From Ralstonia sp. 25mfcol4.1 (lineage in GTDB: Bacteria; Pseudomonadota; Gammaproteobacteria; Burkholderiales; Burkholderiaceae): DNA of 64,000 nucleotides. Numbering within the stretch: the first letter of the stretch is position 1; each line of letters begins with the position of its first letter. Shown in pieces: positions 11,134 through 19,783 of the stretch. The DNA lies in NCBI RefSeq assembly GCF_900104095.1, contig NZ_FNJO01000003.1, forward strand, positions 310,001 through 374,000, in the 5' to 3' direction. Made by a program: the position numbers and the translations under genes. The notes under the pieces were generated by a model that saw only the letters and a program-made list of their open reading frames with translations, had not been told where the DNA came from and made no database searches.

Positions 11134-13344
11134 CACCCCCTGCACTTCCTCGATCAGTTGAAGCGCGCGCTGCAACTGCGTGGCCTCGGACACTTCCGCC
11201 GTAAACTGCATGCGCGCCACGCCCTTGCTCGACAGCGTCTTCACGCCGGTCACGTTGATCTTCTCCCGTGACAGCACTTCGGAGATATCGCGCAGCAGGC
11301 CCTGGCGATCCACCGCTTCCACCTGGATGTCCACCGGATACACCGCGTCGCTGCGCTTGCCCCACTCCGTCTGGATCACGCGCTCGGGCGCCCGTGCCGA
11401 CAGTTGCAGGAACGTGCTGCAGTTGCGGCGATGGATCGACACCCCACGGCCGCGGGTGACAAACCCGACGATTTCGTCAGGCGGCGCCGGCTTGCAGCAA
11501 CGCGACATCTGCGTCATCAGCGAATCGACGCCCACCACCAGCACGCCGCTCTTGGCGCCGCGCGCCACGCTCGTGGCGCGGCTCTTCTTGGTGACGGCCT
11601 CTTCCTCGTTGAACTGCGGCTGGGCGTCACCTTCCGGATGACGTAGCGCATGCTCCACATGCCGCAGGCTGAACTCTTCCTTCGCCACGGCCGCATAGAG
11701 ATCGTCGGTCGATTTGAAGTTCAGCCGCGTGGCCAGATCGTCGAGATTGACGGCCGTCTTGCCCTCGCGCTGCAGCGTCTTTTCGATCAGCGCCCGGCCC
11801 TGCGCCAGCGTTTCCTGCGAATCGAGCGCGTTGAACCAGGCCCGCACCTTCGACCGCGCGCGATTGCTCGCCAGATAGCCAAGCTCGGGGTTCAGCCAGT
11901 CCCGCGACGGGCCGCCCTGCTTCACCGCCACGATCTCCACGGTCTGCCCGTTCTTGAGCGGCGTGTTCAGCGGCACCATCGATCCGTCCACGCGCGCCCC
12001 GCGGCACCGGTGCCCAAGATCGCTGTGCAGGTAATAGGCAAAGTCCACCGGCGTCGCGCCCTGGGGCAGCGCCACCACGCGCGCCTGTGGCGTCAGCACA
12101 TAGATATGGTCGTCGATGGCGGCATGCTTGAGCTGCTCCCACGGCGAATCCTCGTGCGCGACGGTGTGGTCGGCCTCGTCCTTCCAGGCCAGCAGCTGCC
12201 GCAGCCAGGCGATCTTTTCGTCGTAGGTATTGTCGGCCGCAAACTGGCCGCTGTAGCCCTTGCCGCCGGCCTCCTTGTAGCGCCAGTGCGCGGCCACGCC
12301 GTACTCGGCGAAATGATGCATCTCCTGCGTGCGGATCTGCACTTCGAACGCGCGCCCGTCGTCGCCGATGACCACGGTATGCAGCGACTTGTAGCCGTTC
12401 GCTTTCGGCCGCGAGATATAGTCGTCGAACTCCCGCGGAATCGGCTGCCAGATATGGTGGACGATCCCCAGGACGGTGTAGCAGTCCTTGATGTCGTCGA
12501 CGATCACACGGAACGCGCGCACATCGTACAGATCGGCAAAATCGAGTTCCTTGCCGCGCATCTTCTTCCAGATGCTGTAGATGTGCTTGGGGCGGCCCGT
12601 CACCTCCGCGCGGATGCCGGCCGAGGCCAGCTCCGACTGCAGGCGCGCGATGGCCTGCGCGATATAGCCCTCGCGCTCGATGCGCTTCTCGTCCAGCAGC
12701 TTCGCGATGCGCTTGTAGGTATCGGGCTGCTCGAAGCGGAACGCCAGGTCTTCAAGCTCCCACTTCACCTGCCAGATTCCCAGCCGGTTGGCCAGCGGCG
12801 CGTAGATGTCCAGCGTCTCGCGCGCCACGCCGGCCAGCGGCGGCGTCTTGGTCTGCGCAAGCCAGCGCAGCGTCTGCAGGCGCGACGCCAGCCGCACCAG
12901 CACCACGCGGATATCCTGCGCAAACGCCAGCAGCATCTTGCGCAACGCCTCGACCTGCTCGTGACGCGCGGCCACCTGCGATTTCGACGCTTCCGACACG
13001 TCCGCCTGCGTCACTGCGATGGCGCCGATGCGCAGCAGCTGGCGCACCCCCTTCACGAGGCGTACCACCTCCTCGCCAAATCTGGGTTCGATCTGGGCCT
13101 CGGCGTCGGGCACGAAGGCCGCCGCTGCGAACAGGCAGGCCGCGGCCCGCGCGGCATCGTCCACCCGCAGGCCGTCGAGGATGCGCAGCATCCCTTCGGC
13201 GTGCGACAGCACGCTCTCGCCGGTCGGCAACAGCACGGGGTTCTCGCCGTCCGCCACCTCGCGCACAAAGGCCAGGGCGCGTTCGACGAGCCCGGCATCC
13301 GGAATGCCTGCGGTCTGGCCCGTCAGCTCCGTTGACGTCACCAT
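11113..13344 (-). CDS. relA: GTP pyrophosphokinase RelA (ppGpp synthetase I)
   Basis: This 743-residue RelA/SpoT-family enzyme makes (p)ppGpp when uncharged tRNA enters the ribosome. The N-terminal HD region has lost its catalytic residues (FAAAAF near 72-77 where hydrolases have HD..ED). The synthetase domain has RPKHIYSIWKKM (251-262), GYKSLHTVV and AEYGVAAHW. The EFDD motif at 305-308 is the EXDD form of RelA rather than the RXKD form of SpoT/Rel. A TGS domain (about 425-480) and a C-terminal ACT domain follow. It lies 15 bases after ridA and is probably cotranscribed with it. Confidence 0.97.
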   Translation of the reverse strand: MVTSTELTGQTAGIPDAGLVERALAFVREVADGENPVLLPTGESVLSHAEGMLRILDGLRVDDAARAAACLFAAAAFVPDAEAQIEPRFGEEVVRLVKGVRQLLRIGAIAVTQADVSEASKSQVAARHEQVEALRKMLLAFAQDIRVVLVRLASRLQTLRWLAQTKTPPLAGVARETLDIYAPLANRLGIWQVKWELEDLAFRFEQPDTYKRIAKLLDEKRIEREGYIAQAIARLQSELASAGIRAEVTGRPKHIYSIWKKMRGKELDFADLYDVRAFRVIVDDIKDCYTVLGIVHHIWQPIPREFDDYISRPKANGYKSLHTVVIGDDGRAFEVQIRTQEMHHFAEYGVAAHWRYKEAGGKGYSGQFAADNTYDEKIAWLRQLLAWKDEADHTVAHEDSPWEQLKHAAIDDHIYVLTPQARVVALPQGATPVDFAYYLHSDLGHRCRGARVDGSMVPLNTPLKNGQTVEIVAVKQGGPSRDWLNPELGYLASNRARSKVRAWFNALDSQETLAQGRALIEKTLQREGKTAVNLDDLATRLNFKSTDDLYAAVAKEEFSLRHVEHALRHPEGDAQPQFNEEEAVTKKSRATSVARGAKSGVLVVGVDSLMTQMSRCCKPAPPDEIVGFVTRGRGVSIHRRNCSTFLQLSARAPERVIQTEWGKRSDAVYPVDIQVEAVDRQGLLRDISEVLSREKINVTGVKTLSSKGVARMQFTAEVSEATQLQRALQLIEEVQGVLHSRRK

Positions 13345-13359
13345 GTCACAACGCCTGCA

Positions 13360-13722
13360 TCAATTGAGGGCGGCCGTCACCACCACTTCGATCAGGTAGT
13401 CGGGATTGGCCAGCTTTGCTTCCACCGTCGCGCGCGGGGGCGTGTTGCCCTGGGGCACCCATTCGTCCCACACCTCGTTCATCTCGCCGATGCGGGTGAC
13501 GTCGGTCAGGAAGATCTGGCACATCAGGATGCGCGTCTTGTCGCTGCCGGCCTCGGCCAGCAGGCGGTCGATATGACCGAGCACCTCGCGGGTCTGGCCG
13601 CGCAGGTCGGCCTTGGGATCCACCTCGGGAACCTGGCCGGCCACGTAGACCACGCCGTTGTAGACCGCGTATTCGGACAGACGCTTGCCCACGTGGGCGC
13701 GCTTCAGGGGGTAGGTGCTCAT
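13360..13722 (-). CDS. RidA/YjgF-family protein
   Basis: The 120-residue protein belongs to the RidA family, trimeric enzymes that hydrolyse reactive enamine/imine intermediates such as 2-aminoacrylate. The N-terminal YAVYNGVVYVAGQVPE and the C-terminal TPPRATVEAKLANPDYLIEV match the family, with the substrate-binding Arg and late Glu in place. It sits between an alpha/beta hydrolase gene (28 bases away) and relA (15 bases), all in the same direction. Which RidA subfamily it belongs to cannot be judged. Confidence 0.88.
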   Translation of the reverse strand: MSTYPLKRAHVGKRLSEYAVYNGVVYVAGQVPEVDPKADLRGQTREVLGHIDRLLAEAGSDKTRILMCQIFLTDVTRIGEMNEVWDEWVPQGNTPPRATVEAKLANPDYLIEVVVTAALN

Positions 13723-13750
13723 ATCAGATTCTTCTCAGCAAAAAAATTCG

Positions 13751-14632
13751 TTACGTACCCAGGAAGAATTCCCGGGCAATGGCAATCTGGGCCGGATCGA
13801 TAAACGTGGGCGCGTGCCCCACATCGGGGATTTCGACCGTCGACACCTGCTTGCCGCGTGCCACCATCTCGGCCACCGTCTCGCGCAGCAGCAGGTCGGA
13901 CTGGGCGCCGCGCACGATCAGCGTGGGCCCTGGCACCGCCTCGAACATGTGCCACAGCACCTGCTCGCCGGCCTGCACCGCCTCGGGGGACGCCTCCTTG
14001 AACGGCACGGCCAGCGCGGGATCGTAGTGCAACCCCCACTCCAGCCCCTCGGCGCCCTGCACCGGCTTGAGGATGGCGCCGTTCAGTTCGCGCCATTGCT
14101 CGGGCGTATGCCGGCCGAACGACGTACTGATCGTCTGCAGGTACGCCAGCCCTTCCTCGAAGGTCTTGAACCGCACCGGCAGGCCCAGGTAGGCGCCAAT
14201 TCGTTCCAGCGCCTGCGCGGCGATGCGCGGCCCCACATCGTTGAGCAGCAGCTTGCGCACCGGCGACTTCGGCAGGCCTGCCAGGCCCATGCCGATCAGC
14301 CCGCCCATCGACGTGCCGAACCAGTCCACCTGTTCGACGTTGAGCCGGGCGATCAGGGCGACCATGTCCGACACATACTGCGGCACCACGTAGTGATGCG
14401 GATCGGCCAGCCATTCCGAGCGTCCGCGGCCGGCCACGTCGGGGCACACGACGCGATACTCGTCGGACATCGCGCGCGCCAGCGCGTCGAAGTCGCGGCC
14501 GGTACGCGTCAGGCCATGCACGCACATCAGCACGCGCGGATTCAGCGGATCGCCCCATTCGTGATAGGCCATGCGATGCAGGCCCGCCGGGCTGAAGCAC
14601 TGAACGAATCCAAGGCGCGGACTGGAAGACAT
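13751..14632 (-). CDS. Alpha/beta hydrolase
   Basis: The 293-residue alpha/beta-hydrolase-fold protein shows an oxyanion region CVHGLTRTGRDFD (38-50), nucleophile elbow GTSMGG (Ser108) and late catalytic His in PDVGHAPTF. The frame extends 54 codons upstream, but GGGGAG lies just ahead of the ATG at 14632, which fits the family start. The substrate is unknown. It is the first gene of a likely hydrolase-ridA-relA unit, divergent from bdhA. Confidence 0.85.
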   Translation of the reverse strand: MSSSPRLGFVQCFSPAGLHRMAYHEWGDPLNPRVLMCVHGLTRTGRDFDALARAMSDEYRVVCPDVAGRGRSEWLADPHHYVVPQYVSDMVALIARLNVEQVDWFGTSMGGLIGMGLAGLPKSPVRKLLLNDVGPRIAAQALERIGAYLGLPVRFKTFEEGLAYLQTISTSFGRHTPEQWRELNGAILKPVQGAEGLEWGLHYDPALAVPFKEASPEAVQAGEQVLWHMFEAVPGPTLIVRGAQSDLLLRETVAEMVARGKQVSTVEIPDVGHAPTFIDPAQIAIAREFFLGT

Positions 14633-14750
14633 CTGGGACTCCCCTGCTGGTGCCACCGCATCCCCTGCGGCGTGCGAGTTTTTCGGAATTTCTTGCCCCC
14701 GATGAAACACCGGGCAGAACGCGACGAAATACGGCGCCAGGCCAAAGCCG

Positions 14751-14774
14751 GATTGTACGCCCTGCGAGTACAAT
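14751..14774 (+). promoter_or_regulatory. Inverted repeat and possible -10 box upstream of bdhA
   Basis: TTGTAC and GTACAA form a perfect inverted repeat with a 9-base spacer. TACAAT at its right end resembles a -10 box, 37 bases before the bdhA ATG. The 8-mer GATTGTAC followed by TACAAT recurs in the same orientation upstream of scoA. No good -35 was found. Confidence 0.4.
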
Positions 14775-14811
14775 GCCACAGCACATCCTGACACTCCCGA
14801 CGGAGGCTTAC

Positions 14812-15588
14812 ATGCTCAAAGGCAAGACGGCACTGGTCACGGGCTCGACCAGCGGTATCGGACTCGGCATCGCGCAGGCTCTGGCTGCGCAGGGCGCGAA
14901 CATCATCGTCAACGGATTCGGTGATGCCGACGGCGCAAAGGCGGAAATCGCCCGCGCCGGCAGCGGCATCCAGGTGGGTTACCACGGCGCGGACATGAGC
15001 AAGTCCGCCGAGATCGAGGACATGATGCGCTATGCCGAGAAGGACTTCGGCGGCGTGGACATCCTGGTCAATAACGCGGGCATCCAGTTCGTGGCCAAGA
15101 TCGAGGAATTCCCGGTCGACAAGTGGGATGCGATCATCGCCATCAACCTGACCTCCGCCTTCCATACCACCCGTCTCGCCCTGCCGTCGATGAAGGCCAG
15201 GAACTGGGGCCGCATCATCAATGTGGCGTCCACCCACGGCCTGGTGGCCTCCGCCGAGAAGTCGGCCTACGTGGCGGCCAAGCACGGCATTGTCGGCTTC
15301 ACCAAGGTTACCGCGCTGGAAACCGCACAGACCGGCGTCACCGCCAATGCAATCTGCCCGGGCTGGGTGCTGACCCCGCTGGTGCAGAAGCAGGTGGAAG
15401 CCCGCGCGCAGAAGGAAGGCATCCCGGTGGAACAGGCCAAGCGCGAGCTGGTGCTGGAAAAGCAGCCGTCGGGCCAGTTCGTCACGCCGGAGGAACTGGG
15501 CGCGCTGGCGGTATTCCTGTCGAGCGAAGCGGCCAGGCAGGTGCGTGGCGCGATCTGGAACATGGATGGCGGCTGGGTGGCGCAATAA
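14812..15588 (+). CDS. bdhA: D-3-hydroxybutyrate dehydrogenase
   Basis: The 258-residue short-chain dehydrogenase probably oxidises D-3-hydroxybutyrate to acetoacetate with NAD. It shows the nucleotide motif TGSTSGIG (10-17), NNAG, active-site Tyr and Lys in SAYVAAKHG, ANAICPGWVLTPLV and the ending GGWVAQ, typical of bacterial 3-hydroxybutyrate dehydrogenases. GGAGG precedes the ATG at 14812. The earlier in-frame ATGs give an unrelated extension. A scoA-scoB pair nearby handles the product acetoacetate, which supports the call. Confidence 0.9.
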   Translation: MLKGKTALVTGSTSGIGLGIAQALAAQGANIIVNGFGDADGAKAEIARAGSGIQVGYHGADMSKSAEIEDMMRYAEKDFGGVDILVNNAGIQFVAKIEEFPVDKWDAIIAINLTSAFHTTRLALPSMKARNWGRIINVASTHGLVASAEKSAYVAAKHGIVGFTKVTALETAQTGVTANAICPGWVLTPLVQKQVEARAQKEGIPVEQAKRELVLEKQPSGQFVTPEELGALAVFLSSEAARQVRGAIWNMDGGWVAQ

Positions 15589-15598
15589 GGAGGCGGCG

Positions 15599-16081
15599 AT
15601 GCAGCGTAGTCAATCGCGACGCCATGTCCTGCGCACCCTTGGCGCCGGGGCCCTGCTGCTGTCGCCGCTGATGGCGGTGGCCCAGGCCCCGAAGGCCCTG
15701 GCGATCGACGTCTACAAGAGCCCGACCTGCGGCTGTTGCGAGGGCTGGGTCAAGCACCTGCGCGACAACGGCTTCACCGTGGCCACCCACGACGTGGACG
15801 ATACCGGCGTATATCGCAAGAAATATGGCATTCCCGAGCGATTCGGCTCGTGTCATACCGGCGTCATCCAGGGCTACGGCGTCGAGGGGCACGTCCCTGC
15901 CGCCGATATCAAGAAGCTGCTGGCAGCCAGGCCGAAGGCCGCCGGGTTGGCCGTCCCGGGCATGCCGGTCGGCTCGCCGGGCATGGAGTATGGTCCGCGC
16001 AAGGATCCGTTCGACGTGCTGCTGGTGAAGTCCGATGGCGCGGCGTCGGTCTTCTCCAGCTACAACAAGCCCTCGACCTGA
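15599..16081 (+). CDS. Exported DUF411 protein with CGCC metal-site motif
   Basis: The 160-residue protein has an N-terminal signal with twin arginines (SRRHVLRTLG then a hydrophobic stretch ending VAQA), so Tat export is possible. The mature part starts with a thioredoxin-like strand and SPTCGCCEGW and continues with HDVDDTGVYRKKYGIP and a conserved CHTGVI, as in DUF411 proteins often found near copper or other metal resistance genes. AAGGAGG lies before the ATG, 11 bases after bdhA. Copper binding is known only for some relatives and is inferred here. Confidence 0.85.
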   Translation: MQRSQSRRHVLRTLGAGALLLSPLMAVAQAPKALAIDVYKSPTCGCCEGWVKHLRDNGFTVATHDVDDTGVYRKKYGIPERFGSCHTGVIQGYGVEGHVPAADIKKLLAARPKAAGLAVPGMPVGSPGMEYGPRKDPFDVLLVKSDGAASVFSSYNKPST

Positions 16082-16134
16082 GCCTTGGGCGCTTGCGCCG
16101 GCGACCCGGCCAGCGCCTCGGTTTCGTCCGAAGC

Positions 16135-16171
16135 AAAAACCCCCGCCGGGGCGAACCGGCGGGGGTTTTTT
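16135..16171. terminator. Bidirectional rho-independent terminator between DUF411 gene and scoB
   Basis: AAAAACCCCCGCCGG pairs with CCGGCGGGGGTTTTT around a 6-base loop. The stem has A/T runs on both sides and lies between two converging genes, so it can serve both strands. Confidence 0.9.
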
Positions 16172-16202
16172 GTTTGAGGCTGCGTGCTCGAGGCAGCGGC
16201 GC

Positions 16203-16841
16203 TCAGATCAGTTCGGCTTCCGTCTTCGCCTGGACTTCCTCGCGCGACACGCCCGGCGCGGTTTCGACGAGCTTCAGCCCTTGCGGCGTCACGTCGATCA
16301 CGGCCAGGTCAGTGATGATGCGGTTCACCACGCCCAGCCCGGTCAGCGGCAGGTTGCATTCCTTGAGGATCTTGACGTCCTCGGTGCCGTCTTTCTTCTT
16401 GGCCGTGTGTTCCATCAGCACCACCACGCGGCCCACGCCGGCCACCAGGTCCATGGCGCCGCCCATGCCCTTGACCATCTTGCCCGGGATCATCCAGTTG
16501 GCCAGGTCGCCGCGCTGGCTGACCTGCATCGCGCCCAGGATGGCCAGGTTGATCTTGCCGCCGCGGATCATCGCGAACGAATCGGCCGACGAGAAGATCG
16601 ACGAGCCCGGCAGCGTCGTCACGGTCTGCTTGCCGGCGTTGATCATGTCGGCATCCACTTCTTCCTCGGTCGGGAACGGGCCGATGCCGAGCAGGCCGTT
16701 TTCCGACTGCAGCCACACTTCCATGCCTTGCGGCACATGGTTGGCCACCAGCGTCGGCAGGCCGATGCCCAGGTTCACATAGAAGCCGTCCTGCAGCTCG
16801 GCGGCCGCGCGTGCGGCCATTTCATCACGTGTCCATGCCAT
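16203..16841 (-). CDS. scoB: 3-oxoacid CoA-transferase subunit B
   Basis: The beta subunit of succinyl-CoA:3-ketoacid CoA transferase moves CoA from succinyl-CoA to acetoacetate. The 212 residues start [13 protein letters not shown] and carry the active-site SENG (catalytic Glu47) and the conserved [16 protein letters not shown] longer frame upstream belongs to scoA in another frame. It follows scoA after 11 bases. With bdhA it would turn 3-hydroxybutyrate into acetoacetyl-CoA. Confidence 0.95.
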   Translation of the reverse strand: MAWTRDEMAARAAAELQDGFYVNLGIGLPTLVANHVPQGMEVWLQSENGLLGIGPFPTEEEVDADMINAGKQTVTTLPGSSIFSSADSFAMIRGGKINLAILGAMQVSQRGDLANWMIPGKMVKGMGGAMDLVAGVGRVVVLMEHTAKKKDGTEDVKILKECNLPLTGLGVVNRIITDLAVIDVTPQGLKLVETAPGVSREEVQAKTEAELI

Positions 16842-16852
16842 GATCTGTCTCC

Positions 16853-17551
16853 TTACTTGGCACGCACGGTGCGCTGTTCGATGCGTTTTTCGGGGCGGGT
16901 GTTCAGCACGACGCGGTGCACAAAAATGCCGGGCAGGTGAACGTCGTCCGGGTCGATTTCGCCGGTTTCGACGATCTCTTCCACTTCGGCGATCGTGATC
17001 TTGCCGGACATGGCGCACACCGGGTTGAAGTTGCGGGCGGTACGGCGGAACACCAGGTTGCCGGCCTTGTCGGCCTTCTGGGCCTTCACGATGGCCACGT
17101 CGGACACCAGCGACTGCTCCATCACGTAGGTATCGCCATTGAATTCGCGGGTTTCCTTGCCTTCCGCGACGATCGTGCCCACGCCGGTCTTGGTAAAGAA
17201 CGCCGGAATGCCGGAGCCACCGGCGCGCAGCTTTTCGGCCAGCGTGCCCTGCGGCGTGAATTCGAGCTCGAGTTCGCCGGCCAGGTACTGGCGCTCGAAC
17301 TCCTTGTTCTCGCCGACGTACGACGAGATCATCTTCTTGATCTGGCGGGTGGCCAGCAGCTGCCCCAGGCCAAAGCCGTCCACGCCGGCGTTGTTGGAAA
17401 TGCAGGTGAGCTGCTTGACGCCGCTGTCGCGCAGCGCGGCGATCAGTGCTTCGGGGATGCCGCACAGACCGAAACCGCCCACGGCGATCGTCTGGCCGTC
17501 GCGTACGACGCCCGCGAGCGCCTCGGCGGCGCTGGCGTAGACCTTGTTCAT
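16853..17551 (-). CDS. scoA: 3-oxoacid CoA-transferase subunit A
   Basis: The alpha subunit of the CoA transferase has 232 residues with the CoA-binding [13 protein letters not shown] near 27 and [24 protein letters not shown] in the second half, typical of the class I family. A GAAGGAG site precedes the ATG at 17551. An in-frame ATG 16 codons earlier is not needed. It is the first gene of the scoAB pair, divergent from a PAS-LuxR regulator. Confidence 0.95.
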   Translation of the reverse strand: MNKVYASAAEALAGVVRDGQTIAVGGFGLCGIPEALIAALRDSGVKQLTCISNNAGVDGFGLGQLLATRQIKKMISSYVGENKEFERQYLAGELELEFTPQGTLAEKLRAGGSGIPAFFTKTGVGTIVAEGKETREFNGDTYVMEQSLVSDVAIVKAQKADKAGNLVFRRTARNFNPVCAMSGKITIAEVEEIVETGEIDPDDVHLPGIFVHRVVLNTRPEKRIEQRTVRAK

Positions 17552-17607
17552 GTTCGCTCCTTCCTCGGTAGTCCCGCTCTTGCGCGGCCGGTTGGCCACA
17601 CGCGGAA

Positions 17608-17669
17608 ATTGTAACGGTACAATCGGCGGTCAGGCGCCGCCGTTGACGCCCCAAAGGATACGTCAACGG
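17608..17669. promoter_or_regulatory. Two inverted repeats in the scoA/regulator divergent region
   Basis: ATTGTA-N4-TACAAT lies at 17608-17623. Read toward scoA it is GATTGTAC followed by TACAAT, matching the element upstream of bdhA. Further along, CCGTTGACG and CGTCAACGG (17640-17669) form a perfect 9-bp inverted repeat with a 12-base spacer. Both are operator-like and lie between scoA and the PAS-LuxR gene. Confidence 0.5.
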
Positions 17670-17708
17670 ATGCCGCGAACGCCATTACGTAAAAGTACAT
17701 AAGGGATA

Positions 17709-18254
17709 ATGCCGCCCATCGACTACCAGACCGCATTCCAGCTGGCGCCGGTCGGCCTGGTGCTCTCGCGCGCCCGGATGATCGAGGATTGCAACGACGA
17801 GGTCTGCCGGATCTTCGGCACCACGCGCGAAGCCCTGATGGGCCAGTCGTTCCAGGTGCTCTACCCCACCGCCGACGAATTCGAACGTACCGGCGCGCGC
17901 ATCGTGCCGGTCATGAACACAAGGGGGCTGTATTCCGACGAACGGATCATGAAGCGCGCCAGCGGCGAGCTGTTCTGGTGCCATGTCACGGGCCGCGCGC
18001 TGGACCGCACCGATCCGCTCGGCGCCGGCATCTGGACATTCGAGGACCTGTCGCAGAAGCGGCCGGTCACGGCCGAACTGACCGCCCGGGAACGCGACAT
18101 TGCCGCACAGCTGGTGGAAGGCAAGACCAGCAAGCAGATCGGCAAGCTGCTGGCGATCAGCCCGCGCACCGTGGATATCTACCGGGCGCGGCTGATGAAG
18201 AAATATGGGGCGCATACCGCTGTCGATCTGGTGCAGCGGCTGGTCAATCATTGA
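17709..18254 (+). CDS. PAS domain LuxR-type transcriptional regulator
   Basis: The 181-residue regulator has an N-terminal PAS domain (about 8-118, with RIFGTTREALMGQSF) and a C-terminal LuxR/FixJ-type helix-turn-helix (122-178: LTARERDIAAQLVEGK then TSKQIGKLLAISPRTVDIYR). No receiver domain or phosphoacceptor is present, so the PAS domain probably senses a small ligand or redox state. It is divergent from scoAB, and control of that operon is a fair inference. Confidence 0.85.
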   Translation: MPPIDYQTAFQLAPVGLVLSRARMIEDCNDEVCRIFGTTREALMGQSFQVLYPTADEFERTGARIVPVMNTRGLYSDERIMKRASGELFWCHVTGRALDRTDPLGAGIWTFEDLSQKRPVTAELTARERDIAAQLVEGKTSKQIGKLLAISPRTVDIYRARLMKKYGAHTAVDLVQRLVNH

Positions 18255-18262
18255 CGGTTTGC

Positions 18263-18292
18263 GCCCCTCTCCCGCCTGGCGGGAGAAGGGGC
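18263..18292. repeat. CCCTCTCCC-type palindromic element, copy 1
   Basis: GCCCCTCTCCCGCC pairs with GGCGGGAGAAGGGGC with one bulge. It fills the space between two convergent genes. Related elements occur at 40340 and 54656, also between convergent genes. It may act as a terminator without a U tract. Confidence 0.55.
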
Positions 18293-18313
18293 CTGCCGAT
18301 TGCGGATAAAAAC

Positions 18314-18715
18314 CTAGGCCTCGATCAGCCGCCGGATCTCGTCCGGCACCGGCACCGATTTCTCCACCGCGTAGTCGCACCACACCACCTTGGCGCCGCC
18401 TTCCGCCCAGACCACATCGGGCAGGTCGGTCCGGCGGATCTCGATCTTCGTCTCGAAGCTCGACCGTCCCAGCTGGCCCGCGTACACCCGGCATTCGATA
18501 TCGCCGGGGTAACGCAGCTGCTTCAGGAACGTCATGTGGGCATTGATCAGCACGGGGCCGTGGCCGTTACCGTCCCGCCCATTGCGTCCGATCGACGCGA
18601 ACCACTCGATTCGCGCCTGCTCCAGGTAGCGGAAGTAGACGGTGTTATTGACATGGCCCATGGCGTCCATGTCACCCCACCGGATCGGCATCACGCAGGT
18701 GAAGACGTGCTTCAT
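18314..18715 (-). CDS. Hotdog-fold acyl-CoA thioesterase
   Basis: The 133-residue protein has the 4-hydroxybenzoyl-CoA thioesterase-like motif WGDMDAMGHVNNTVYFRYLE (Asp in the usual catalytic place) followed by RIEWF, and KQLRYPGDIECRV, typical of YbgC/FcbC-like thioesterases. Its ATG overlaps the dctP stop by one base (TGATG), so translation is probably coupled to the TRAP binding-protein gene. The substrate may be an acyl-CoA formed from the imported acid; this is inference. Confidence 0.85.
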   Translation of the reverse strand: MKHVFTCVMPIRWGDMDAMGHVNNTVYFRYLEQARIEWFASIGRNGRDGNGHGPVLINAHMTFLKQLRYPGDIECRVYAGQLGRSSFETKIEIRRTDLPDVVWAEGGAKVVWCDYAVEKSVPVPDEIRRLIEA

Positions 18716-19743
18716 CAACGCTTGGCGATCGACGCTTCGGCCTTGGTCACCAGGTCGGCGCCAATCTGCTTCTTCCACTTGTCGTAGACCTTGGCCGTGG
18801 CCTTCTTGAACGCGTCGTGCTCGGCCGGCGAGAGCGAGACCACCTTCACGCCGTGCTGCTCCATGTCCTTCCAGGCCGGCGCGCCCGGCTCCACCAGCCC
18901 CTTGCGGGCCAGTGCGATTTCCTGCTTGCCGGCGTCGATGGCGGCCTGCTTCACGATCTCGCGGTCAGCCGGGGTCCAGCTTTCCCAGATCTGCTTGTTG
19001 ACAACGAAGATCAGCGGATCGGCGACGTAGCCCCAGGTCGTCACGTACTTCTGGCCCACCGTGTAGAGCTTGGCGGCGGCGAACACGCTCTGCGGATTCT
19101 CCTGGCCGTCCACCGCGCCCGACGCCATGGCCGGCTGCGCATCGGCCCAGCTCATCTGCGTGGGGTTGGCGCCCAGCGCGTTGAAGGTCTCGATGTACAG
19201 CGGCGAACCCACCACGCGCAGCTTCAGGCCCTTGAGGTCTTCGGGCTTGCGGATCTCGTGTTTCGAATTCGACACTTCGCGGAAGCCGTTCTCGCCCCAG
19301 GCCAGCGGCACCACGCCTGCCTTTTCCAGCGTGCCGAAGATCGACTTGCCGACTTCGCCCTGCGTCAGCGCATCCAGCGCCTTGTAGTCGGGCATCAGGA
19401 ACGGCAGCGAGAACAGGTTCAGTTCCTTGACCTGCGGCGACCAGTTGATGGTCGAGCCCACGGCCATGTCGATCACGCCCTGGCGGATGGCCGAGAACTC
19501 GCGCGTCTGGTCGCCGGCCACCAGCGACGTGCCCGGATACAGCTTGATGTTGATATGGCCGCTGGTGCGCTGGCGCACCAGGTCTGCCCAGATCTCGCCG
19601 CCCTTGCCCCACGGAAACGCGGGGCCCAGCACCAGCGACATCTTGTATTCGGGCTTGTAGGTCTGGGCCATGGCGGCCGGCGCGGCAAAGGCAGCGGCAG
19701 CGATCGAGGCGGCAACGGACAGCATCAGGGCACGGCGTTTCAT
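18715..19743 (-). CDS. TRAP transporter substrate-binding protein (DctP family)
   Basis: The 342-residue periplasmic binding protein has a cleavable signal (MKRRALMLSVAAS ending AMAQ) and the DctP-family body: ELNLFSLPFLMPDY, GLKLRVVGSPLYIET with the carboxylate-binding Arg, and DGQENPQSVF. GGAGA precedes the ATG at 19743. The in-frame codons upstream are unlikely. It captures an organic acid for the DctQM permease encoded just upstream in the operon; the acid cannot be named. Confidence 0.92.
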   Translation of the reverse strand: MKRRALMLSVAASIAAAAFAAPAAMAQTYKPEYKMSLVLGPAFPWGKGGEIWADLVRQRTSGHINIKLYPGTSLVAGDQTREFSAIRQGVIDMAVGSTINWSPQVKELNLFSLPFLMPDYKALDALTQGEVGKSIFGTLEKAGVVPLAWGENGFREVSNSKHEIRKPEDLKGLKLRVVGSPLYIETFNALGANPTQMSWADAQPAMASGAVDGQENPQSVFAAAKLYTVGQKYVTTWGYVADPLIFVVNKQIWESWTPADREIVKQAAIDAGKQEIALARKGLVEPGAPAWKDMEQHGVKVVSLSPAEHDAFKKATAKVYDKWKKQIGADLVTKAEASIAKR

Positions 19744-19783
19744 GCGGGAATCTCCTCGTTTCATCTTCGTCTTGTCGTTCAAA

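Noticed and set aside
10975..11271. 98-codon frame reading [18 protein letters not shown]
   Set aside because: This is the well-known false protein made by reading the antisense of a tRNA gene (tRNA-Val at 11015-11091).
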